From Aquimarina sp. AU58 (GTDB lineage: Bacteria > Bacteroidota > Bacteroidia > Flavobacteriales > Flavobacteriaceae): a stretch of DNA of 64,000 nt. The notes beneath the pieces were generated by a model that was not told where the DNA came from, searched no databases, and saw nothing but the letters and a program-made list of their open reading frames with translations. The translations under genes and the position numbers were made by a program. Below, in pieces: positions 37,742 through 45,916 of this stretch (position 1 is the first letter of the stretch; the number at the start of each line of letters is the position of its first letter). The stretch spans positions 28,479 to 92,478 of the forward strand of contig NZ_OMPD01000011.1 of the NCBI RefSeq assembly GCF_900312745.1, given 5' to 3'.

Positions 37742-39988
37742 TTAAAGTTGCCTGATCTTGTTTAGTTTGGCTTTCCAAACATCTAAGTTTTCTTTATATT
37801 TTTCGATATTTTTTCGTACATCTCTTACCATTGGATTGTCATCTTTGGCATGTTTGAAGAACTGAAGATTGTTTTCTAATTGACGGATTTCGCCATTAAC
37901 TTCATCGATTTTTTTGCGAATAAAGCTCTGTTCGTTTCTAAGAGCTCGATCATCACTCTGGCCGGATAAAGTATTTAGTTTATTTTCGTATTTAATCAGT
38001 TCTGTTTCTTTACGACCCAAATTAAGTTGCTGAAAGAAACCATCCAGAATTTTATTATATTCTGCTTCTATATTTTTCTTTTTATATGGCACTCTACCTA
38101 AAGTTTTCCAGGTAGCAATGTTTTCTTTTATAGTTTTAAGATCGACTTCGGTATCCCCAGAAAGCTCTAGTTTTTTAAGAGTTTCGATATGTTCCTGTTT
38201 CTTTTCTAAAGAGATGAGCTCTTCTTTATTAGCTTCATTTCTTTCTGCATGAAGTCTATCAAAATAAGAATTACAGGCGTCTTTAAACCTTTTCCAGATT
38301 CTATCACTATCTTTTCGAGGGACATGACCAATCTTTTTCCAATCAGATTGAATTTTTTTCATAAGTGGAGTAATAGCAGTAAAGTCATCACTATCCTTAT
38401 TATCTTCTGCTATCTGGATCAGTTCCATTTTTTTATTTAAATTATCAAACTGATCTTTTTTAAGGCCTTTATAAAACGCATTTTTATTACGATTAAAATC
38501 TCTTACAGCAGTTTTAAACTCGCTCCAAGTTTGTTCATTTAGATTAGAAGGTACTTTTCCTGCTTTAAAAAAATCATCCCTTAATGCTTCAATTTCTTTT
38601 ATTTTTTGTTGCCAACCATTATGGTTTTTAGGATGATCCTGGCTAACTTCAATGATTTTTGCAATGATCTCTCTTTTAACTTCTAGGTTTTGTTCATAGA
38701 TCTTATCCTGATCTTTAAAATACCTCTGGCGATTTTCATGAATTTGTTTTGTTAATGCACTAAATTTTTCCCAGATAGGTTCTCTATACTCTTTTCCGAC
38801 AGGCCCCAGATCTTCTTTCCACATTTTATGAAGCAGCTGCAATTCTCTAAAAGCTCTATTAACATCGGTCTCTTGTGCTAATTCTGTAGCACGCTCAATA
38901 ATCTTAAGTTTTTGCTCAAGGTTATGTTTAAAATCAAGATCTCTAAATTCTCTGTTTAAATGCAGAAAATCATAAAAATTCTCAGTATGATGATGATAGG
39001 TATTCCATACAGTATTGTATTTATCTCTTGGTATAGGGCCCGCATTGCGCCATCTTTCCTGAATACTTTTAAAATGATTGTATGTTGTATTTATGTTTTC
39101 GTCTACATTAAGTAAGCCTTTTAATTCATCAATCAATTCTAATCTTCTTTTTAGATTTTCCTGAAGATCTTTTTTAAGATTTTGGTAATATGAATTTCGT
39201 TTTTCTTTATAATCAAAATAGACAGAATTAAATTCTTTTTTTATTGGCGTAGAATAATAGAAATCTATAATATCACCACCATCGGCCAAGAATTCTTCCT
39301 TTTTTTGTTCTACTTCTTCATTAAATTTTTCATTAAACTCACTTTTAATTTCCTCAACGTGTTCTCTAATTGCCTGAATTTTTTCATTTTTGATCAACTC
39401 TCGTAATTCTTTGACCAATTCTTCTTTATTCATGGCATGATAATCCTTCTTCTCGATATTATGACGCTCTATGGTGCTCTCATCTTCGCTATGCTCAGCG
39501 ATAGCTTCATCCATTTGATCTTGAATTTGATCCTCACCAGCAGGAGTTTTAGGCTTTGATTCTTCTTTTTGCGAAGTAGTTGCATTGCTACTCTCGTCTA
39601 CAGATGGCGTTGTGTTATTTTCTGAAGTAACTTCATCTGCAGTAGGCGCGTTTTCTTGTACGGCATTATCAGCATCTAGTATTTCTTCTGTAGTTACACT
39701 ACTGTTTTCAGACTCAGAATCTTTTTCTATGGCATCTGTAATTTGTGGACTAACCGATGTTTTAGATTCTTCGTTTTCAGAATCTTCTTCTATGACATCT
39801 GTAATCTGTGGATTAACCGATGTTTTAGATTCTTCATTTTCAGAATGATCTGTGTTTTCAGTAGTTACTTCATCAGAATCATCTGATTTAACAGCTTCTA
39901 GATTTTCAGTTTCTAAGTTTACGTCTAAAATCTTAGTCTTATTTTCTTCATTTCCATCTGCCTGAGGCAGGTTATCACGTGTGGACAT
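37742..39988 (-). CDS. DUF349 repeat protein with a long acidic N-terminal tail
   Basis: 748 residues. The N-terminal 190 are acidic, Ser/Thr-rich and probably disordered. From about 190 the protein is helical, with repeated DUF349 units of about 75 residues, recognised by the spaced Trp pattern such as IQERWRNAGPIPRDKYNTVW, LHKMWKEDLGPVGKEYREPI, LRDDFFKAGKVPSNLNEQTW and IQSDWKKIGHVPRKDSDRIW. The end (about 660-748) is a coiled coil. DUF349 proteins are conserved in Bacteroidota; their function is unknown to me. No membrane segment or signal is seen. Two 63-bp direct repeats lie in the tail. The gene is monocistronic. Confidence 0.9.
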   Translation of the reverse strand: MSTRDNLPQADGNEENKTKILDVNLETENLEAVKSDDSDEVTTENTDHSENEESKTSVNPQITDVIEEDSENEESKTSVSPQITDAIEKDSESENSSVTTEEILDADNAVQENAPTADEVTSENNTTPSVDESSNATTSQKEESKPKTPAGEDQIQDQMDEAIAEHSEDESTIERHNIEKKDYHAMNKEELVKELRELIKNEKIQAIREHVEEIKSEFNEKFNEEVEQKKEEFLADGGDIIDFYYSTPIKKEFNSVYFDYKEKRNSYYQNLKKDLQENLKRRLELIDELKGLLNVDENINTTYNHFKSIQERWRNAGPIPRDKYNTVWNTYHHHTENFYDFLHLNREFRDLDFKHNLEQKLKIIERATELAQETDVNRAFRELQLLHKMWKEDLGPVGKEYREPIWEKFSALTKQIHENRQRYFKDQDKIYEQNLEVKREIIAKIIEVSQDHPKNHNGWQQKIKEIEALRDDFFKAGKVPSNLNEQTWSEFKTAVRDFNRNKNAFYKGLKKDQFDNLNKKMELIQIAEDNKDSDDFTAITPLMKKIQSDWKKIGHVPRKDSDRIWKRFKDACNSYFDRLHAERNEANKEELISLEKKQEHIETLKKLELSGDTEVDLKTIKENIATWKTLGRVPYKKKNIEAEYNKILDGFFQQLNLGRKETELIKYENKLNTLSGQSDDRALRNEQSFIRKKIDEVNGEIRQLENNLQFFKHAKDDNPMVRDVRKNIEKYKENLDVWKAKLNKIRQL
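39717..39842 (-). repeat. Two tandem 63-bp direct repeats inside the DUF349 gene
   Basis: Copies at 39717-39779 and 39780-39842 differ at only a few positions and encode the 21-residue unit ENEESKTSVNPQITDVIEED plus one Ser, and its neighbour with SPQITDAIEKD. As the unit is a multiple of three, the frame is kept. It is a recent in-frame duplication in a disordered acidic tail, and copy number may vary between strains. Confidence 0.85.
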
Positions 39989-40127
39989 TGTGTGAGCGTT
40001 TTTGTTTGTCTGAGTTTAATGCCTGACTAAGATACTAACATATTAGAAAAACTCAAAGTTATTGAAAGGTTTTAAGACTACTTAAAAAGGGTTTTGGTAA
40101 GAATTTTATGACAAAATGAGCCAAAAA

Positions 40128-40859
40128 TTACATATTCCAGATTTCCCAAGCCTTTTCTGCTTGCAGTATTAACATTTGTAATCCGTTAGAAACAGTAGCT
40201 CCTTTTTCTTTTCCTTTACTCATAAAAGTAGTTTCATTCGGATTATAAATCAAATCGTATAAAACATGATTTTTGGTAATATATTCATAAGGGATATCTG
40301 GGTAATTATGAATGTTCGGATGCGTTCCTAAAGGGGTACAGTTGATTATTAGTTTGTATGCATGTATAATATCTTCATCGAGATCGCTATAACTTAGTTC
40401 ATTAAAATCAGGATTACGTGATACAAATGTATAATCGATATTTGAATGATTTAATGCATAAGCAATAGCTTTTGAAGCTCCTCCTGTACCAAGAATTAAT
40501 GCCTTTTTTATCGTTTTGTTGAGTAAAGGCTTTAAAGATTCTGTAAAACCATAATAATCGCTATTATATCCTTTTAATTTTTGATCTTTATCAAACTTTA
40601 TGACATTTATTGCTCCAATTTCTTTGGCTATTGGGTCCAGATCATCCATATACTGAATTACTTCTTCTTTATAAGGTATGGTTACATTTAAACCTTGTAC
40701 ATTAGGATCTTTGGTAACTTCAATAAAATCTTTAATTTGGGTGAGATCAAAGTTGTTATATTCACAATCTAGATTTTCTTTTTCAAATTTTTCTGAAAAA
40801 TAACCTTTAGAGAAGGAATAACTAATGTTTCTACCTAATAAACCGTATATTTTTTTCAT
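40128..40859 (-). CDS. aroE: Shikimate dehydrogenase
   Basis: 243 residues from the ATG at 40857-40859 (MKKIYGLLGRNISYSFSKGY). It reduces 3-dehydroshikimate with NADPH in the aromatic amino-acid pathway. The substrate-binding GRNISYSFS, the catalytic Lys in LNVTIPYKEEVI (about 60-71), ALILGTGGASKAI for the nucleotide (about 117-129), LIINCTPLGTHP and the C-terminal NGLQMLILQAEKAWEIW are all in place. A longer open frame to 40901 overlaps the DUF368 gene by 46 nt and has no family match. The chosen start gives the ATGA-type 4-nt overlap with the upstream gene. Confidence 0.95.
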   Translation of the reverse strand: MKKIYGLLGRNISYSFSKGYFSEKFEKENLDCEYNNFDLTQIKDFIEVTKDPNVQGLNVTIPYKEEVIQYMDDLDPIAKEIGAINVIKFDKDQKLKGYNSDYYGFTESLKPLLNKTIKKALILGTGGASKAIAYALNHSNIDYTFVSRNPDFNELSYSDLDEDIIHAYKLIINCTPLGTHPNIHNYPDIPYEYITKNHVLYDLIYNPNETTFMSKGKEKGATVSNGLQMLILQAEKAWEIWNM

Positions 40860-41881
40860 TTTGAAGTTTTTAGCGTTTTTTGGCCATACCATTCTAACCA
40901 TAAAACGATGCCAATACCTACGAGAATATAAAAAATCCCAATATAGGTTTCGATAGTTGTAAAATCAGGAAAATAACGATCGTAATTATCGAGTATAGGA
41001 TTACCCAATGCATCAATTTGTGTGTTTCCTAGAGTATCAACTTTATAAATTTTATTCTTCCAGGGCCAAACGACACCTAGAGAACCGGTTATAAATCCAA
41101 TGATCGCTGCAAAAGTTGCATTTTTATAGTGTTTTAAAACATATCCTAAAAAATGGGATAAGGTAACTAAACCTGTTAATGAACCAAGACTAAATACAAT
41201 AAGTACTTTTAGTAATCTAATTCTGTGAGCATCTTCTATAAATGAAAGGTCCCAACGTATTAGATCGGCTATTGTATCATATAACGCATTTACAGAATCA
41301 ACCAGTAAAAGAACGTAATTACCTAATAAAATAAGAATAAAAGAACCAGATAATCCAGGTAATGTCATACCTGATACACCAATAATACCACAGATAAATA
41401 CAAACCAAAGATTGTCATTTTCTTTTGCAGGAGCCAATAAACTAATACTAACCCCAACAACGATACCTATAATAATAAGACAAATGTTTCTTCTATTCCA
41501 ATCGTTAAAATCTTTTACTATATAATAAATAGAGCCCATGATCATCCCAAAAAATGCTGCCCATACATATAATTCATAATGAATAATGAGGTAATCCAGA
41601 ATTTTAGAAACACTAAAATAGCTAATTAACATTCCTAAGATTAAAAGGCCAAGAAATCGTCCGTTTATGTATCGCCAAAAGCTTTTAAACCTAAAATTGA
41701 TAAAAAGCTTAAATGCTTTAAAATTTATTTTCTGAAGAGAATAGATAAACTCTTCATAAAACCCGGCAACAAATGCAACTACACCGCCAGAAACGCCAGG
41801 GACTTTATTTGCAGCACCCATCGCAAGACCTTTAATAACAAGGAAAAGTCTATCAGTAAAGGTTCGGGTACTTTGTTGCAT
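40856..41881 (-). CDS. DUF368 polyprenyl-phosphate transporter (PopT family), copy 2
   Basis: 341 residues with about eight to nine membrane segments. The N-terminal signature is GLAMGAANKVPGVSGGVVAF (about 14-33), and an inverted-repeat-related motif, GMTLPGLSGSFILILLGNY (about 175-193), stands in the second half. DUF368 proteins (PopT) were shown in other bacteria to help return undecaprenyl phosphate to the cytoplasmic leaflet, which is needed for cell-wall and LPS synthesis. The stop overlaps the aroE start by 4 nt, and the paralogue lies 3 nt upstream. It keeps both signature motifs. Confidence 0.87.
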   Translation of the reverse strand: MQQSTRTFTDRLFLVIKGLAMGAANKVPGVSGGVVAFVAGFYEEFIYSLQKINFKAFKLFINFRFKSFWRYINGRFLGLLILGMLISYFSVSKILDYLIIHYELYVWAAFFGMIMGSIYYIVKDFNDWNRRNICLIIIGIVVGVSISLLAPAKENDNLWFVFICGIIGVSGMTLPGLSGSFILILLGNYVLLLVDSVNALYDTIADLIRWDLSFIEDAHRIRLLKVLIVFSLGSLTGLVTLSHFLGYVLKHYKNATFAAIIGFITGSLGVVWPWKNKIYKVDTLGNTQIDALGNPILDNYDRYFPDFTTIETYIGIFYILVGIGIVLWLEWYGQKTLKTSK

Positions 41882-41884
41882 TGG

Positions 41885-42850
41885 TTAGTCTGGTTTTTTT
41901 ACAGAAAGGCGTTCTAAGATAAGGATTAATAGAAAACCTATAGCTATAAAAAGTAAAACCCAAATCATTTTAATATCACCTTCAAATTGACTTGGTAGAA
42001 TGCTCTTTTCTATGAAAGGAACCTCGATTCCTTCAGAATTTGTTCTCCAGGATTCGACTTTTTTCCAGGGCCATAACTTATTTAGTGAGCCTATCATAAA
42101 CCCCGTAAGTATAGCTAAAGTCATGTTTTTATGATGTTTAAACATCCAGTTAAGTGCTTTAGAAAACAATTTCAACCCTATAGCGGCACCAATAGCCATG
42201 ATTAATATTTTATAAATAGCCTGCCACAAGATATCAAAATCCATTTGTACAATTCCGTTACGTAATTGGTTCAGAATATCAATAGCTGTTTGGTAAACTC
42301 CAAGGATAAGTAGTATAAAAGCTCCTGATACTCCTGGTAATATCATGGCAATGATTGCAATGAATCCACAAAACATAAGATACCAGTTACTATCTGGTGA
42401 AGCCAGAGGTTCTGCTATAGTGATAAAATAAGAAAGTACTGCTGCCAGAATAATACCAATGATTACTTTTGGTTTCCAGGTAGTGATTTGTTTTCCAATA
42501 TAAACGATACTGGCAAGAACTAATCCAAAGAAAAATCCCCAAAGTAATAAAGGTTCATTATGAAGTAACCACTTTATAAGTTTTGCAAGAGAAAGAATAC
42601 TGGTTACAATACCTAAAAAAAGGGCTGTTAAAAAAGATAGGTTATATTTTTTCCAGGAAGTTTTAAATCCTTCTTTCTTCCAAACCGAGAAAAACCCAAG
42701 ATCTAGTCTATTAATAGTTTCAATCAATTCTTCATATATGCCAGATATAAATGCAATAGTTCCCCCAGAAACTCCAGGAACTACATCTGCTGCTCCCATT
42801 GCTAATCCTTTTGCAGAGATGATAAGGTAATCCTTAAGATTTCTTTGCAT
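41885..42850 (-). CDS. DUF368 polyprenyl-phosphate transporter (PopT family), copy 1
   Basis: 321 residues and about eight membrane segments. Signatures are GLAMGAADVVPGVSGGTIAF (about 14-33) and AMILPGVSGAFILLILGVYQ (about 171-190). It is related to the 341-residue protein encoded right after it; the tandem arrangement probably came from duplication, and the two may act as a pair or on different lipid carriers (inference). The operon DUF368-DUF368-aroE starts here. A -7 element and a 17-nt palindrome lie between the start and the TPR gene upstream. Confidence 0.87.
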   Translation of the reverse strand: MQRNLKDYLIISAKGLAMGAADVVPGVSGGTIAFISGIYEELIETINRLDLGFFSVWKKEGFKTSWKKYNLSFLTALFLGIVTSILSLAKLIKWLLHNEPLLLWGFFFGLVLASIVYIGKQITTWKPKVIIGIILAAVLSYFITIAEPLASPDSNWYLMFCGFIAIIAMILPGVSGAFILLILGVYQTAIDILNQLRNGIVQMDFDILWQAIYKILIMAIGAAIGLKLFSKALNWMFKHHKNMTLAILTGFMIGSLNKLWPWKKVESWRTNSEGIEVPFIEKSILPSQFEGDIKMIWVLLFIAIGFLLILILERLSVKKPD

Positions 42851-42865
42851 TCTTATTGTTTTTGA

Positions 42866-42888
42866 TGTTTTAAGTTAAAACAAATGTA
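42866..42888 (-). promoter_or_regulatory. Promoter with overlapping palindrome before the DUF368 operon
   Basis: On the minus strand the -7 element is TACATTTG (42881-42888). A 17-nt palindrome with 8-bp arms, TGTTTTAAGTTAAAACA, spans 42866-42882, overlapping the end of the -7 element and the expected transcription start near 42874. This placement is typical of a repressor operator. The palindrome is A/T-only except for three positions, so chance cannot be excluded. Confidence 0.45.
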
Positions 42889-42937
42889 TGGATTTTTGCA
42901 ATGTAATCGATTAGAAAAAAAACAGTCTTTTTTAGAA

Positions 42938-44329
42938 TTATTGGTATTCAGAAATAATGTTTCTAACAAGAGTAAGATTAAAAATCTTTTCAAAAAGTTC
43001 TTCCAGAACGATATGATATTCATAGTCAAGATCTAAGGCTTTTCTAATATGAAACTCACCTTTTTGATAATCTTGTAGTTCATAGTATAAACCAGCAAGT
43101 CTATATTGAATTTCTGCATTATCGGGATAAAACTCTATAGCTTGGTGTAAATTTTGTATTGCAGCATTTGACTCTCCTATAAACCTAAGAATATCCGAAC
43201 GATTTAACCAGGTTTCTAGTTCATAATTCCCTAACTCGATCGCTTTTCTATATCCTCGTTCTGCTTCTTCAAAAAAAGCAAGTCTATTGTTTATTTTTGC
43301 GTAACGTTTCCAGTATAAAACATTTTCACCATCAATGTTTATAGCTTTGTTTGTATAGTATAGCGCTTTTTGATAATCACGTTTACGCATGTAGAAATCA
43401 GTGATGGCTATCCATCCTTTATCTAATAATGGATCTTCATGTACAGTTTTGGAATAGTGTTGAATAGCAAGGTCATCTACACCTAGTTTTTCATAACATT
43501 TTCCTATTCTTAGCAAAGCAAAAGAAGTAGGGTCATCTAGTTCTAATGTTATTCTATAGTTTTCTATAGCTTCATTATGCCTTTTTAGTTTTTCTAATAC
43601 TTTTCCTTTTTCTAAATAAGCACCAATAAAATATTCATCACTTATAATTGCAAAATCATAAGCTGCTAGTGCTTTTTCATATTCTTCTAGATCAAAATAT
43701 TGTTTACCAACCTGATGCCAGGCGACTTCACAATATGGATTTTTATTTAGAAACATGTTTAGATATTCGATAGCTTCTTCATGTTGTTCAAGAAAATCAA
43801 AACAGTATATCACATTATATAAAGCAGAGTAATCCTGATCATCTGCTTCGAGACATTTCATAAAATTGATTTTTGCATTTTCAAAATCATCCATAAAAAG
43901 ATACTCCATTCCTATAAGGGAATACACATCAGCAGCATCATTTGTATAGCTAAGTGCCATCATTAATAACTCTATGGCTTTTATATGATCGTTTTGTTTA
44001 GAAAGAATATTAGCTTTTTGAATGTAGATTTCTTCATTTTCTGGTTCTATAGCATGTAGCTGAGCCAAAAGATTGTCTGCTTTATCTAAGCGATTTTCAA
44101 AAACGAGAACTTCGACTTGCAATAATTTAAGATTAACAGACGATGGATGTTGAGAAAGTCCCAAAGAAATTGCCTTTTTTGCCTTAGCAATTTTTCCATT
44201 TTCTAAATAGTGATGAATAATAGATTCAAATTCATCTGAATCAAAAAATTTAACATCATTAGATCTCAGCATAGACTCGTATCGAGTAATCGAGAAATTA
44301 TTTTCTTCTTCTTCGTGGTTAAATCTCAT
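42938..44329 (-). CDS. Tetratricopeptide-repeat protein
   Basis: 463 residues with no signal peptide, made almost wholly of TPR units of 34 residues, for example EIYIQKANILSKQNDHIKAI, DVYSLIGMEYLFMDDFENAK, ALLRIGKCYEKLGVDDLAIQ and AEIQYRLAGLYYELQDYQKG. About eleven units cover residues 40-450. It should be a cytoplasmic scaffold for protein contacts; the partners are unknown. It is upstream of the DUF368 operon by 87 nt in the same direction, but a promoter lies in between, so it may be a separate transcript. Confidence 0.88.
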   Translation of the reverse strand: MRFNHEEEENNFSITRYESMLRSNDVKFFDSDEFESIIHHYLENGKIAKAKKAISLGLSQHPSSVNLKLLQVEVLVFENRLDKADNLLAQLHAIEPENEEIYIQKANILSKQNDHIKAIELLMMALSYTNDAADVYSLIGMEYLFMDDFENAKINFMKCLEADDQDYSALYNVIYCFDFLEQHEEAIEYLNMFLNKNPYCEVAWHQVGKQYFDLEEYEKALAAYDFAIISDEYFIGAYLEKGKVLEKLKRHNEAIENYRITLELDDPTSFALLRIGKCYEKLGVDDLAIQHYSKTVHEDPLLDKGWIAITDFYMRKRDYQKALYYTNKAINIDGENVLYWKRYAKINNRLAFFEEAERGYRKAIELGNYELETWLNRSDILRFIGESNAAIQNLHQAIEFYPDNAEIQYRLAGLYYELQDYQKGEFHIRKALDLDYEYHIVLEELFEKIFNLTLVRNIISEYQ

Positions 44330-44661
44330 ACACGTTGATTAAAGATGCTCAATAAATCATAAAATTGATGTAAATACTTTTTTTGTTTTCCCCAACAAAT
44401 AAAAGTATCTAATAAATCCATTACTTAATTTATTTTCGCATTATTGATTTCCTCAGTATTAAAATTACAAATGAAATTGAATAATAATACTTCAAAAACC
44501 AATTGTTTTTAACAAACTAATTAACAAAATACGTACCATTATATAGATAATGATATAGAGTTTTTCTTTTATAGAAGCCGAAATGTATTAATGAATTTGT
44601 GAAAATAATGGATGGTCTACTAAAGATACGGTTTTTTTAATAAAACTTCAATGATTACCGC
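44330..44661. other. Intergenic region between the TPR gene and the aminotransferase gene
   Basis: 332 nt, AT-rich. It must hold the promoter of the leftward TPR gene and the end of the leftward aminotransferase transcript. I found no hairpin, small gene or RNA that I would defend. Confidence 0.4.
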
Positions 44662-45852
44662 TTAAATTTTGTTGTCTAATATTTGATCTAAAGCAGTAAG
44701 GATAATTTGACATCCTTCTCTGATTTCACTTTCGGATATAGTAAGTGGTGGCGTAATACGTACTGCAAGAGGCTCAAAAAGTAACCAAAATAAGATTAAT
44801 CCATGGTCTTGACATTTTAATATAACTTGATTTGTTATTTCTGCAGAAGGAGTTATAAAAGCTAACATAAGCCCCAGTCCTCTAATTTCTTTAATTAATG
44901 GATGAACTAATAGTGACCTGAATAGTTTTTCTTTTTCTAATGTAGCTGCCATTACGTCACTCTCTGTAATTTCCTGTAATGTTGCCAAAGCGGCAGCTGC
45001 AATGACAGGGTTTCCTCCAAATGTTGTAATATGGCCTAATTTGGGGTTGTCCTGTAATTGATCCATCATTGTTGTCGAAGCGGTAAAAGCCCCAATCGGA
45101 AGTCCGCCACCCATTCCTTTTCCCATTACTACAATATCAGGAACGATACCATAATGTTGAAAGCCAAATAATGTACCAGTTCTTCCGAATCCAGGTTGTA
45201 TCTCATCTAGAATTAACAGCGCTCCAACTTCTTGACACTTCTTTTTTACTTTTTTTAGATACTCATATTTAGGTTCGATAAATCCCGCTCCTCCTTGTAT
45301 GGTTTCTAAGATAACTGCTGCGGTTTTGTGTGTGATTTGTTGTATCTCTTTTTCGTCATTAAACGTAATAAAAGAGGTGTCAGGAATTAATGGCCTAAAT
45401 GCTTGTTTGCGTTCTTCATATCCCATTACACTCATAGATCCCATAGTGTTGCCATGATATGCTAGTTTTGCCGCAATAATCTGACTTCGACCTGTAACTC
45501 TTCGGGCTAATTTTAAAGCCCCTTCAATAGCCTCGGTTCCTGAGTTGGTTAAGTAGGTTTTTTCTAATGGATGGGGTAGGTGAGAAGCCAATAATTTGGT
45601 AAGTTCTACAGCAGGTTGTTGTACGTATTCGCCATACACCATGACATGTAGATATTTATCTAACTGATTCTTTACTGCACGTATTACTCTAGGGTGCTTA
45701 TGTCCTAAACTACAGGCTGATACTCCAGCAACAAAATCCAAATACTTTTTGTTATTAGTATCATAAATATAACTACCATTAGCATGCGAAACTTCTAAGG
45801 CTAATGGATGCGGGGTAGTTTGAGCTTGATATTTGAAAAAATCCTGTTTCAA
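44662..45852 (-). CDS. Class III (acetylornithine/ornithine-type) aminotransferase
   Basis: 396 residues. PLP-dependent fold type I. Motifs are YLTNSGTEAIEGALKLARR (about 99-117), AYHGNTMGSMSVMGY, VILETIQGGAGFIEP, LLILDEIQPGFGRTGTLFGF with the PLP-binding Asp (about 216), and VVMGKGMGGGLPIGA with the Schiff-base Lys (about 244). The substrate is not set by the sequence; ornithine, acetylornithine, 4-aminobutyrate or another omega-amine are possible. The start is TTG at 45850-45852 because a stop is seven codons upstream and no ATG is available. It follows the OstA-like gene by 64 nt and may be in one transcript with it. Confidence 0.87.
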   Translation of the reverse strand: MKQDFFKYQAQTTPHPLALEVSHANGSYIYDTNNKKYLDFVAGVSACSLGHKHPRVIRAVKNQLDKYLHVMVYGEYVQQPAVELTKLLASHLPHPLEKTYLTNSGTEAIEGALKLARRVTGRSQIIAAKLAYHGNTMGSMSVMGYEERKQAFRPLIPDTSFITFNDEKEIQQITHKTAAVILETIQGGAGFIEPKYEYLKKVKKKCQEVGALLILDEIQPGFGRTGTLFGFQHYGIVPDIVVMGKGMGGGLPIGAFTASTTMMDQLQDNPKLGHITTFGGNPVIAAAALATLQEITESDVMAATLEKEKLFRSLLVHPLIKEIRGLGLMLAFITPSAEITNQVILKCQDHGLILFWLLFEPLAVRITPPLTISESEIREGCQIILTALDQILDNKI

Positions 45853-45916
45853 GATTGTTTTTTTACTAGATTATCGGGTTTGAATGCGTTATCCGATATT
45901 TTTACACAAAAAGATA

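Noticed and set aside
39585..39848. An open frame opposite the acidic tail of the DUF349 gene
   Set aside because: It is a by-product of the repetitive Glu/Ser codons on the other strand; no start signal or family match.
40860..40901. An N-terminal extension of aroE
   Set aside because: It overlaps the DUF368 gene and lacks family similarity; the 4-nt overlap start at 40859 fits the operon.
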